Below, one piece after another: positions 23,591-31,236 of a stretch of 35,775 bases of DNA. Under the pieces are notes generated by a model. That model saw only the letters and a program-made list of their open reading frames with translations. It was not told the origin of the DNA and did not search any database. Each line of letters begins with the position of its first letter. Positions within the stretch are counted from its first letter, which is position 1. This DNA is from Candidatus Desulfobacula maris (lineage in GTDB: Bacteria > Desulfobacterota > Desulfobacteria > Desulfobacterales > Desulfobacteraceae), in NCBI GenBank assembly GCA_014383445.1, contig JACNHV010000242.1:1-35775 (forward strand). Reading direction: 5' to 3'. Made by a program: the position numbers and the translations under genes.

Positions 23591-24229
23591 ATGAAAAAAA
23601 TAGCAATTAAAAGAGGCTGGTTTCTGGGTGTGCTGGTTGGTTTTGCGATGTTGGTTGGTACTGCATCGGCAATGGCTGGAACTTATACTTTTGTAGACTA
23701 TTTACATGATAACAACGAGGGGGATCATTTTTTTTACTCCAAAACTAATGATTTCTATATCGATGGTGAGAAAGTTGATTTTTATGATAAATATGATATC
23801 GATAGCGGATCTTTTGAAAAGGGAGTTATATCGGGATATACTAGTGGGCTTTTGAGTGGCAGTTGGAATTCGGATGGCAAAGAGATTCAGTTTTTTGTTG
23901 TTAAGGGTGGCAATCCTGATAATGGTGAGGGCTACTATGCGCTTTTTGAATGGACTTCCGGTGATAAATTTTCCGGTTCCTTTGATTTGACAGGTTTCAT
24001 CAACAATAATCCAATTTTCAGTTCCTTTATTTTGAGCATGGGGAATGGCAAGGGGAATGGGAATGGCAATGGGAATGGCAATGGGAATAATTATTTATCC
24101 GCGGTTTCCCATGTCGCCCTGTATTCAACATCCAATGTTCCCTTACCAGGAGCACTCTTGCTATTAGGTTCCGGCATAGCGGGCCTGGCTATGGTGAGAA
24201 GACGAAAGCAAAGCAGAGATGAGGGATGA
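23591..24229 (+). CDS. Secreted Gly/Asn-repeat protein with VPxPxA-CTERM tag
   Basis: About 212 residues from the ATG at 23591, which follows GGAAGG by 5 bases; longer starts at 23579 and 23516 (TTG) are in frame but lack a ribosome site. A signal peptide spans about residues 8-33 (FLGVLVGFAMLVGTASAMA). Near the C-terminus a GNGKGN repeat lies before the tag VPLPGALLLLGSGIAGLAMV and RRRKQ. The repeat is encoded by a GGGAATGGCAAT minisatellite at 24041-24090, so its length may vary between strains. No -24/-12 promoter is obvious upstream, so it may be read from the gene before it. No family recognised for the body. Confidence 0.82.
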   Translation: MKKIAIKRGWFLGVLVGFAMLVGTASAMAGTYTFVDYLHDNNEGDHFFYSKTNDFYIDGEKVDFYDKYDIDSGSFEKGVISGYTSGLLSGSWNSDGKEIQFFVVKGGNPDNGEGYYALFEWTSGDKFSGSFDLTGFINNNPIFSSFILSMGNGKGNGNGNGNGNGNNYLSAVSHVALYSTSNVPLPGALLLLGSGIAGLAMVRRRKQSRDEG

Positions 24230-24351
24230 TCCAAAGCGCTGATTAATTAATAATCATGGATATCCCCCGGAGTTATTCCGGTATTCCACAGGGCCTTAGT
24301 CCGGTTTATACAAGAATTAATTGATATTTTTTTTAACTGGAGACAAGTATC

Positions 24352-25545
24352 ATGATTCCAATCAGATATTTCCCGTCAAAAATTTTCATTTACTCGTGCA
24401 TCATTTGTTTGATCAGCATTAACCTTAACCTCCCAGCGGCCAGTTCGGCAATATTTAATCAGTCCTATAACATTATACAGGCGCATTTACAGAACCCGGC
24501 TGCCGTGTACGCACCCATATCCACGTCATCAACCCAGACATCGTCTTTTGGCAGCAGCAATTTTATTCTGGACTATGGTCCCGGTCTTACCAATGGTTCC
24601 GGCCTTACCACATTAGCAAAGAACGCTTTTGATATGGCCGCAAACCGCTGGTCAAGCTATCTGAATGATCCGGTCACCATTAAGCTGACTGTTGATTATA
24701 AAGCACTCGCTCCAAACATTCTTGGTCAGACCTCTACCTCGCTTCTGTCTGGCGGGTACAATACGGTCCGGAATATGGTTTCCAATAACGCCGGTGAAAC
24801 AAACAACGCAATGGAAAATGCCCTGCTTCCTTATCTTCCTGATTCGAGCCAATTTTCAGCGTGGCTGCCATCTGGTTTTTTTATGAATGGTTATAGTCTT
24901 CTCTCTCAGGCCAATTATCATGCACTGGGGGGGACTGACATTAACTTTAACGGTTCAGATGGATCTATAACCTTTTCCAGTGGGTTCAGCTGGGATTTTG
25001 ATCCCTCAGACGGCATTTCTGCCGGCACTTATGATTTTGTAGGTGTAGCCATGCATGAAATTGGGCATGCTCTTGGTTTTATTTCCGAAGTTGATTTTGT
25101 TGACGGGCTGTGGAATGCGGGTTTATCTTCAGACAGTATCTCGCCTACCACCCTGGATCTTTTTCGTTTCAAAACCGAGGACCTTGATCTATATGAATTT
25201 AATTTTACCGAAACATCCAGAATGCTGACTCCCGGAGATGAACAGGCTTTATATTTCGGCGACGAAATCGCATTGCTATCAACAGGGTTATACAATGGTG
25301 ACGGCAGACAGGCTTCTCACTTTAAAGACAATCTTGGACTGGGACTTCTTGATCCTACCGCGGCCGCCGGTGAATTGCTGGCCGTATCAGCGTATGATCT
25401 GGCTGCTCTGGATTTGATTGGATGGGAGATTAGTTCTGTTCCAATTCCCGGCGCTATCTGGCTGTTCGGTTCAGCACTCATTGGATTGGCGGGAATACGA
25501 AATAAGGGAAAAAATCTAATAAATTGGAAACAGACCACGGTTTAA
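24352..25545 (+). CDS. Zinc metalloprotease with VPxPxA-CTERM tag
   Basis: A 397-residue secreted protein with a signal peptide (FIYSCIICLISINLNLPAAS). The zinc motif HEIGHALGF is at residues 235-243 (His235, His239 and catalytic Glu236). The third metal ligand is not certain, though the motif resembles the metzincin-like HExxHxxG core. The body resembles the NF038122-type metalloproteases that I recall from exosortase genomes. The tag VPIPGAIWLFGSALIGLAGI precedes a basic tail. It could process surface proteins or mature the matrix. The coding strand here is C-rich, unlike the neighbouring tagged genes, which may mean separate origin. GGAGACAAG precedes the ATG. Confidence 0.85.
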   Translation: MIPIRYFPSKIFIYSCIICLISINLNLPAASSAIFNQSYNIIQAHLQNPAAVYAPISTSSTQTSSFGSSNFILDYGPGLTNGSGLTTLAKNAFDMAANRWSSYLNDPVTIKLTVDYKALAPNILGQTSTSLLSGGYNTVRNMVSNNAGETNNAMENALLPYLPDSSQFSAWLPSGFFMNGYSLLSQANYHALGGTDINFNGSDGSITFSSGFSWDFDPSDGISAGTYDFVGVAMHEIGHALGFISEVDFVDGLWNAGLSSDSISPTTLDLFRFKTEDLDLYEFNFTETSRMLTPGDEQALYFGDEIALLSTGLYNGDGRQASHFKDNLGLGLLDPTAAAGELLAVSAYDLAALDLIGWEISSVPIPGAIWLFGSALIGLAGIRNKGKNLINWKQTTV

Positions 25546-25555
25546 TGGGTTTTTT

Positions 25556-25574
25556 ACCATGAAGGGCATGAGAG
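25556..25574 (+). repeat. CATGAAGGR repeat
   Basis: ACCATGAAGGGCATGAGAG, a single partial copy. Its end supplies the GAGAGG purines just before the Com-like gene start. Confidence 0.65.
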
Positions 25575-25578
25575 GTAA

Positions 25579-25791
25579 ATGGGCAATTTAAATATTATAG
25601 AACCAACGAACCCACCAAAGAAAAGCATCCCCAATTTAAAAGATTATCGCTGTCCCCATTGTAATAAATTCCTTTTCAAAGGGGATGTTAAAAAATTAAA
25701 TATGGCGTGCCATCATTGTCAGAAATGGATAAGCGCCACCGACCCGGTCATTTGGACCACTGCCGTTCCGACATTCTGGGCGGCCGGATAA
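25579..25791 (+). CDS. Com-like small zinc-ribbon protein
   Basis: A 70-residue protein with CPHC at residues 25-28 and CHHC at 44-47, spaced as in the zinc finger of the Mu phage Com regulator (YRCPHCNKFLFKGDVKKLNM then ACHHCQKW). Com proteins bind RNA and control translation of a neighbouring gene, but no mom-like gene is present here. It is 59 of 70 residues identical to the protein at 27526, so the two are recent duplicates. The N-terminal 20 residues are proline- and lysine-rich. I infer nucleic-acid binding and nothing more. Confidence 0.75.
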   Translation: MGNLNIIEPTNPPKKSIPNLKDYRCPHCNKFLFKGDVKKLNMACHHCQKWISATDPVIWTTAVPTFWAAG

Positions 25792-26029
25792 TCAAGCAAG
25801 CTGTAATTCCACTGATCGTATACTGCATATGATTTAATGGGGGACAGACCCGGTTAAAAACCCGGCGGGCCCCGTTAAGTCGTTAAATTATAAAGGTGAA
25901 AAATCATAGGGAGGAGGGAAATTGAATATGAGATGAAATATTTGTGAAGGGAAAGCACCATCGGTCGCATTTTTTTGAATAATTGGATTTTTTCAAATAG
26001 AGTTTACAGTTCATTATAAGGGGTAATTT

Positions 26030-26653
26030 ATGATTAAGAAAATGGTATTAGCGGTGTTTGTATTGATAGTTTGTTGCGGGGCAGCACATGGTGCGATAAT
26101 TACAAATGGATCATTTGATAGCGGCATCGATGGCTGGGAATTCTATGCTTTCCGCGGGGGTTCTTTTTCAATAGTTACGGATTCCGGAAATAAATATGCG
26201 GAGTTGATTGGTACCCAGGATTCGGGTGGCCCTAATGATTGGGTGTCAATAAGTCAGGAAGTCAAATCCGATCTGACAATAGGCGAGGACTATGTGGCAA
26301 TTTTTGACGTCAAGGCAAATGTTCCTCTTGAGGGGTCAGGGCCGAAGTTTGGGCGCGGAAGCTATATGATGTCTGCCAGTAGAGCAGTTAATAGTACAAT
26401 CCAGACTGATAGCCTGATAGCTCTTGATGGGAAATGGCACACCTACATGATTCCATTTACAGCTGAAAGCAGTATGCTTGACAATTATCCCCTTTTTGGA
26501 TTTATCCTTTCAGGACCGGGTAAAGGCTCGGTCTGCCTCGACAATATTTCGATTGTCGAGGCTAGCACTGTCCCTGTACCATCAGCAATTATTCTCTTGT
26601 TCAGCGGGATCTTAGGCCTTGCAGGAGTTGGTAGAAAAAATAGAGGGAATTAA
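26030..26653 (+). CDS. Secreted CBM-like protein with VPxPxA-CTERM tag
   Basis: A 207-residue secreted protein. Signal peptide: MVLAVFVLIVCCGAAHG. Mature start IITNGSFDSGIDGWEFY resembles the opening of carbohydrate-binding jelly-roll modules, and later segments such as GEDYVAIFDVKAN and SVCLDNISIVE fit the same fold. The tag is VPVPSAIILLFSGILGLAGV followed by a basic tail. It may bind the exported polysaccharide and link protein to matrix. AAGGGG precedes the ATG. A strong terminator follows at 26731. The 238-bp gap before it holds a GGGGGACAGACCCGG repeat at about 25838 and no clear -24/-12 promoter. Confidence 0.83.
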   Translation: MIKKMVLAVFVLIVCCGAAHGAIITNGSFDSGIDGWEFYAFRGGSFSIVTDSGNKYAELIGTQDSGGPNDWVSISQEVKSDLTIGEDYVAIFDVKANVPLEGSGPKFGRGSYMMSASRAVNSTIQTDSLIALDGKWHTYMIPFTAESSMLDNYPLFGFILSGPGKGSVCLDNISIVEASTVPVPSAIILLFSGILGLAGVGRKNRGN

Positions 26654-26730
26654 TGGGGGGTCAGGCTTCGCTTACGTGGGACCTTTACCCTGAAGGGCAG
26701 AAGCCAGGTTATTGTAGTTGAGAAAAATGG

Positions 26731-26768
26731 GGGCTGCCAGGTATTTTATTTGCCGGGCAGCCCTTTTG
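26731..26768 (+). terminator. Rho-independent terminator
   Basis: GGGCTGCC at 26731-26738 pairs with GGCAGCCC at 26756-26763, followed by a T-run. It ends the transcript of the tagged gene at 26030. Confidence 0.8.
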
Positions 26769-26844
26769 ATTTCTTAACGGAATCCCTTCAAACTGATCTG
26801 ATACCAGAGCCACATCAATGTCACTGAATTCGTTATACCTCTGG

Positions 26845-26927
26845 AATTCTGGGGACACCTTATTTAATTATTTTTGGAATTCTAATTCTGGGGACATAAT
26901 TCTGGGGACACCTTATTTAATTATTTT
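26845..26927. repeat. Left REP-type repeats of the transposase unit
   Basis: A 30-base sequence containing AATTCTGGGGACACCTTATT occurs twice as exact direct copies, at 26845-26874 and 26898-26927, with a partial third ATTCTGGGGACA between. These flank the left side of a REP-associated transposase remnant. They fill most of the 305-bp gap 26654-26958. Confidence 0.8.
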
Positions 26928-26958
26928 CAGAATCCAGAGTATTTGTTTCATTATTAAC

Positions 26959-27153
26959 ATGGCACGAATAGCAAGAGCATCAGCGCCTGGAATCCAGCAT
27001 CATATTACACAGCGGGGAAACAGGCGGCAACAGACCTTTTTCAAGGAACCTGAAGGCTGTCGCTGGAGAGACCCTTTTATCAAAAAAATGGAATTTTTTT
27101 TAGACCGGAGACTCAAGCCTCAAAAACCTGGATACAAAAAAAAAGATAAGTAA
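26959..27153 (+). pseudogene. REP-associated tyrosine transposase, internally deleted
   Basis: The frame starting at 26959 begins MARIARASAPGIQHHITQRG then NRRQQTFF, the start of Y1/IS200-like REP-associated transposases. It then jumps to PFIKKMEFFLDRRLKPQKPG and ends with a lysine-rich tail, which matches the family C-terminus. Full-length proteins have roughly 200 or more residues; this is 64. The middle, including the catalytic tyrosine, is missing while the frame stays open. REP-type repeats lie on both sides. It cannot transpose by itself but could be mobilised by a full copy elsewhere. Confidence 0.8.
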
Positions 27154-27215
27154 GGTGTCCCCGGAATACAGAATAAGGTGTCCCCGGAATACACAGTCCC
27201 CGGAATACACCCGGA
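27153..27215. repeat. Right REP-type repeats of the transposase unit
   Basis: AAGGTGTCCCCGGAATACA and shorter versions TCCCCGGAATACAC and CCCGGAATACAC follow the transposase stop, in inverted orientation to the left copies. They open the 372-bp gap 27154-27525; the rest of the gap has an inverted repeat at 27266-27288 and no gene. Confidence 0.75.
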
Positions 27216-27265
27216 ATACACACGCCCTTTTTTTATAAGCCTCAAAAAACAGATAAATTTTCTTG

Positions 27266-27288
27266 AAAAATACGTAGTTTTGCGTATT
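27266..27288. other. Inverted repeat AAATACG-N8-CGTATTT
   Basis: Seven-base arms with an 8-base spacer in an AT-rich gap, about 240 bases before the second Com-like gene. It may be a regulator site or a weak hairpin; there is no T-run to suggest termination. Confidence 0.4.
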
Positions 27289-27525
27289 TACAAACCTATT
27301 TTAATATTCTAATGATCATAAAGATTTAACAAATCCAGACTGAGACAAACCCGGTTCCGAGGCTGGGACATAAAGCATAGATCAATGTCGTCTGCTGCGG
27401 GTAATATCATATAACTGGTAATATGAAAGAAGATTGTAGAAAATAATAAGGGATAGACCTAGGTTTAATAACGACCCTGGCCTGTTGGCCGACATATATT
27501 CTTTAAACCAATCATAGTGAGGTAA

Positions 27526-27738
27526 ATGGACAATTTAAATATTATAGAATCGACAACCCCACCAAAGAAAAGCATCCCCAATTTAAAAGAATATCGCTGT
27601 CCCCATTGTAATAAATTCCTTTTCAAAGGAAATGTCAAAAAATTAAATATGGCGTGTCATCATTGTCAGAAATGGATAAGTTCCACAGACCCTATCATTT
27701 GGACCGCTGCGGTTCCAACATTTTGGGAGACCAGATAA
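27526..27738 (+). CDS. Com-like small zinc-ribbon protein (second copy)
   Basis: A 70-residue paralogue of the protein at 25579, with identical CPHC and CHHC pairs at 25-28 and 44-47. Eleven substitutions, three of them in the last three residues, distinguish the two. Their DNA is also close, including the upstream GAGGTAAATGG, which contains the ribosome site. Both copies keep open frames and conserved cysteines, so both are probably functional. It is followed by GGGGTCAG-type repeats and the broken DUF6765 gene. Function is not established; nucleic-acid binding is inferred from the zinc ribbon. Confidence 0.75.
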   Translation: MDNLNIIESTTPPKKSIPNLKEYRCPHCNKFLFKGNVKKLNMACHHCQKWISSTDPIIWTAAVPTFWETR

Positions 27739-27755
27739 TAATTCTCGTAATTCTC

Positions 27756-27781
27756 GGGGTCAGGCTTGCTTTGTTGTCGTT
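27756..27781 (+). repeat. 26-bp repeat, inverted copy at 35680-35705
   Basis: GGGGTCAGGCTTGCTTTGTT and the next six bases are present in exact reverse complement at 35680-35705. The two bound about 7.9 kb containing the second polysaccharide set. Confidence 0.7.
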
Positions 27782-27810
27782 ATTAGCTGATAGCTGTTAT
27801 AGCTATAGCA

Positions 27811-27906
27811 GGGTCTGACCCTGATAAGTTTTTGTTTTTATAAAAGATATTGCCTGAATCAGGGGGCTAAAAAGGTCTTAGAGTGCACTTTTTGATACCA
27901 GAAAAG
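27811..27906. repeat. GGGTCTGACCC repeat with conserved tail (copy 3)
   Basis: GGGTCTGACCCTGATAAG, then T-run, GATATTG, GGTCTTAGAGTGCAC and TTTTTGATACCAGAAAA follow the same block order as 10475-10575. It lies just upstream of the broken DUF6765 gene. Confidence 0.65.
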
Positions 27907-27966
27907 GGCATTTAAGAATGGTGTTTTTAATGGTGAATGGTGAATGAAGGGCAATAGTATCCGAAG

Positions 27967-28910
27967 ATGCAGATAGACATACATTACTACGCAGCATACG
28001 CAATGGCACGGCTGGCAGGGATCAGGCCCAAGGCGGCCAGAACAATTGCCACGGCATCGCAATACGTGGATGATGCCGTTGACGCAGATATCCGGCATAA
28101 TGAAAAGGGTAACAAACTTGCCCCCATTGTAACAGCGCACAAGCTTCTGGAACTTATGGAAAACAGTGATGTGAATGATCAGCCCTTTGTCTGGGTTCCT
28201 TTTCCAGTTTCTTCCGCATGTTTGGTTTCCAGGGAGGGCTGTGGACCAACGTGAGAAGATCAATTATAAGCGATGGCGCTGAAATAGCATCAGGCGCGCT
28301 GGGACATGGCGCAGTTGCAGTGCTGCCCGATCTGCCATATCTTAAGTGGAGTTTCAGATATGAGCACTCGCCTGAAACAGTCGAGCGGAACAATGCAGAC
28401 ATCTTTCTTGAAGCCTGCAGAAAACTGCACGCCATGTTTCAAAGATTTTTATCGCGCAGCACGGGCCATGATGACGGCACAAGCGGCATTGATTTTACCA
28501 GGGTGGAAGATTGCATAAAAGATATCCTGTCTTTCCAGAACGGAAAAACACAGCGATCGAAAAAATGGCGGACAGCCTTTGCCAAAGGCGAGCTTGGGAT
28601 AAAACCCGGTCAGAAAATACCGGTTTATGATCCTGGACCCTGGGATAAACAAAGAAACCATTTCCCCGCCCTGGACAAACCGGAAAAAGCCGCTGCAAGC
28701 AATGTGTACCACTTTTATCAGGCCGCCAGCATCCACCGGCACACCCTGCTCCGGGAGCTTTTGCCCAAAAACAACCTGCTCGTGGTTTAAAAAAATTATC
28801 TGAGTAAATTTACGTCCTATAAAAAAGGAGACCATCAGCTCTATCTGCCAACAGAAATTCAAAAAATGCTGGAAGGGGCTGGACGAATAAGGATACAACT
28901 CCTGTAAATT
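27967..28910 (+). pseudogene. DUF6765-type gene, deleted and frameshifted
   Basis: The first frame reads MQIDIHYYAAYAMARLAGI, then TIATASQYVDDAVDADIR and VTAHKLLEL and WVPFP, matching the start of DUF6765 proteins (acid/His-rich, possibly hydrolase-like). It is lost near 28200. A second frame from about 28215 resumes with FGFQGGLW and later GHGAVAVLPDLPYLKWSF, the C-terminal part of the family. About 60 residues between WVPF and the GFQG motif are missing and the frame changes, so the gene is inactive. The second frame stops at 28788-28790, then stays open to a TAA at about 28910 with SKFTSYKKGDHQLYLP, possibly the original C-terminus or a joined piece. Confidence 0.6.
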
Positions 28911-28989
28911 CTGTCCCCCCAAAAAAACCTTGAAATTATGCCGGCATTTCAGCCTGGATTATCTGATTTTGGAACACCATTAGTATTTC

Positions 28990-29037
28990 ACCGAGTGGAT
29001 TTTGTTTGACAGCGAACAAAGACCACTCGGTTTTTTA
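28990..29037 (+). terminator. Rho-independent terminator
   Basis: ACCGAGTGG at 28990-28998 pairs with CCACTCGGT at 29023-29031, with an inner TTTGTT/AACAAA stem, then TTTTTT. It is the best hairpin terminator in the window and separates the DUF6765 remnant from the second polysaccharide set. The rest of the 28911-29150 gap shows no gene. Confidence 0.82.
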
Positions 29038-29150
29038 TTTTCAGGCCTTTGTGATCACATGATTTTTAAAATCAAAGTTTTTTGGTTTTTTTTCCACCAT
29101 GATCCCCGGGGATTTGAAAAATATCATCCCTGTTGTAAGAACTATCAGCG

Positions 29151-29810
29151 GTAATCCACGAGCTGAACAACAATATTCAAGGAACATCAGGTGTGGCCAA
29201 TGTCCGCTCCCTTATTGAAAACCCCATAATCGATACGATTTACGGCAAGATCGTGGATCTTGAGCTTGAATTGACCCGCCTTTCAAAAACATTTAAATCA
29301 AAACACCCAAAAATTTTACAGATCAACAGCGAACTCACCAGGAGCAGAAAAAGGCTTGATCAGGAAATTCAAAAAGAGTTTGAAAACCTGAAATCTGAAA
29401 GGAAAGTCCTTGTTGCAAGGGAAAAAACCCTTGAAAAAACCGTTTCAGAATTTGAAAGCGATGCCCTTGACTCCAGCACCAAGGAACTCAAATACACCAT
29501 CCTTCAAAGAAACGTCACTACCAGCCAGAACCTTTACGATTTAATGGTTTCCAGGGTAAAAGAATCCAATATCCTCCAGACCAGCGATACATCCAATATC
29601 CGACTGGTGGAAAAGGCCGTCATCCCAATTGCCCCTGTCTCCCCCAACAAGAAAAGGAACCTTTTGCTCAGCATGATCGTGGGGATTATCTGTGGAGCAG
29701 GGCTGGCTTTTTTCCTTGAATATCTGGACCAGACCGTTCGTACGGAAGAAGATATTGCACTGCATTTTAATATTCCCGTTCTTTCAGTGATCCCTGAAGT
29801 GGAAACCTGA
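29151..29810 (+). pseudogene. 5'-truncated GumC/Wzz chain-length protein
   Basis: The frame from about 29139 (after a TAA at 29136-29138) reads like the second half of a GumC protein. LELELTRLSKTFKSKHPKIL is the conserved KxKHP segment, then a coiled coil, AVIPIAPVSPNKKRNLLLS and a membrane helix, and finally FFLEYLDQTVRTEEDI. The possible start GTG at 29193 gives 205 residues. Normal proteins of this family have about 500 residues, so the N-terminal Wzz domain and first membrane helix are gone. Family-like sequence extends upstream of the GTG to about 29151. It is followed 20 bases later by a kinase gene, the usual partner. It may be a dead remnant or a shortened C-terminal activator of that kinase. 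Confidence 0.65.
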
Positions 29811-29830
29811 AAACCTTTAAGGAGCCCATT

Positions 29831-31057
29831 GTGATATTCAGAGTCAACAAAGAAAAAAAGAGAAAAAAAGACCTTAAAAACCTGCTTGTAAATTTTCCAT
29901 CCAGCTCAGCCTTTGCTGAATCCTATAGGACCCTGAGAACCAATCTGTTTTTTTCTCTTATGGAAAAAAACCTTAAATCCATTGTGGTCACAAGTTCTGT
30001 TGAAGCGGAAGGCAAGACCACCACAGCCGCCAACCTTGCATACACCATTGCCCAGACCGAAAAAAAAGTTCTTTTGATCGATGTTGATCTGAGACGGCCC
30101 CATTTAAGTGCGCTTTTGGGCATGAGAAAAAAAACAGGTATCACAGGTCTTATATCAAATGTTTTTGGTGTTTCCCTGGATAAAGGAACGCTCAAGGATT
30201 TTTCAGTCAAAGACCTGATCCAGCTTGTCCGGCTCCAGTCCAAAACCTGCTGCCTTGACCTTGAAAGCAGTGACACCCGGGTGGCCATCTATTTTGAAAG
30301 AGGCCTTATGAAGGATATATACTGGAAAAACAGGCCTGAATCAAAAAGACTTGCCAGCACCCTGATAAAGGACAAACTGTTAACAAAAAAAGAGGCTGAC
30401 CTTGCCCTGGGCCATCAGCAGAAATCTGCCCGCCGTATCGGAACCCTTCTTGAGACCATGGGTTTTGTCTCAAAAAAAGATATTTCCAAAGTCCTGTCCG
30501 TCCACAACATTGAAGCCATCAGGGCAGTTTCCGGCATAACCACAGGTACCTTTGCTTTTTCTTCCCAGCCTGTGGATGAACAAAGACCCGCAGACGGCCA
30601 GGAAATAGATTTTAACAAACTCTATATGGAGTTTGGCAGCACAAATGGATTCCTTTATTTAGATCATGCCATTGATTCAGTCGTAGAGGAGACCCTGACC
30701 CCGAATCTGTTTTTTCTGCCCGCAGGAGCCGTCCCCCCAAACCCGTCGGAAATTCTGGGGTCTTTCATATTTGGATTTTTACTGGACCAGTTAAAAACCC
30801 GGTTTGATTTCATCATCATTGATGCACCACCCGTCATGCCCGTCACAGATGCATTGGTTCTCACACCCAAAACAGATGGTGCTGTATTTGTCATAAAATC
30901 CGGTAACACGGACAGAAAAATAATCAAGGATGTCCTGGATCAGTTTGAAAAAGCCAGTCAGCCCATCATCGGCACCGTCCTGAACCGGGTCAACATGAAA
31001 AAAGAGGGCTACTACCGATATTATAAAAAATACTATTCTTCCTATTATGGACAATAA
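29831..31057 (+). CDS. BY-kinase with inserted DUF4388-like domain
   Basis: A 408-residue CpsD/CapB-type tyrosine kinase from a GTG start with AAGGAG 6 bases before it. Walker A is in SVEAEGKTTTAANLA (Lys62), Walker A' in LLIDVDLRRP (84-90), Walker B in FIIIDAPP (327-334), and the tail is tyrosine-rich (YYRYYKKYYSSYYGQ), typical for autophosphorylation. Between A' and B lie about 170 extra residues, roughly 115-285. They read FSVKDLIQLVRLQSKTCCLD, VAIYFERGLMKDIYW and later GTLLETMGFVSKKDISKVLS and TTGTFAFSSQP, which resemble DUF4388 (PATAN) domains known from two-component and gliding regulators. Usual CapB proteins have about 230 residues. The kinase presumably controls the polymerase and ligase system downstream. 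Confidence 0.85.
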   Translation: MIFRVNKEKKRKKDLKNLLVNFPSSSAFAESYRTLRTNLFFSLMEKNLKSIVVTSSVEAEGKTTTAANLAYTIAQTEKKVLLIDVDLRRPHLSALLGMRKKTGITGLISNVFGVSLDKGTLKDFSVKDLIQLVRLQSKTCCLDLESSDTRVAIYFERGLMKDIYWKNRPESKRLASTLIKDKLLTKKEADLALGHQQKSARRIGTLLETMGFVSKKDISKVLSVHNIEAIRAVSGITTGTFAFSSQPVDEQRPADGQEIDFNKLYMEFGSTNGFLYLDHAIDSVVEETLTPNLFFLPAGAVPPNPSEILGSFIFGFLLDQLKTRFDFIIIDAPPVMPVTDALVLTPKTDGAVFVIKSGNTDRKIIKDVLDQFEKASQPIIGTVLNRVNMKKEGYYRYYKKYYSSYYGQ

Positions 31058-31061
31058 AAAA

Positions 31062-31132
31062 GGACGCAGATGAACGCAGATTACCAGGATTTTATATTAA
31101 CCCATCTGAGCCATCTGAGAAAATCTGCGTCC
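31062..31132. mobile_element. 71-bp internally deleted GxxExxY element
   Basis: GGACGCAGAT at 31062-31071 and ATCTGCGTCC at 31123-31132 are exact inverted ends. Inside are ATGAACGCAGATTACCAGG, the first codons of the GxxExxY gene, joined straight to the right flank CCATCTGAGCCATCTGAG. It is a non-coding mini copy of the unit at 31953-32386. Confidence 0.75.
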
Positions 31133-31236
31133 CATAAAAAAACTTACTCTCTTTTAAAAACCCACTTGAATAATGTGTAAAAACACATTATCATTTAAGA
31201 ATGATAATTGCATTGTGAAATTAAAATTTTTGAAAT

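Noticed and set aside
31070-31180. Small ORF starting in the first mini element
   Set aside because: It consists of the first codons of the GxxExxY gene run into the right repeat and flank; no independent coding signal.
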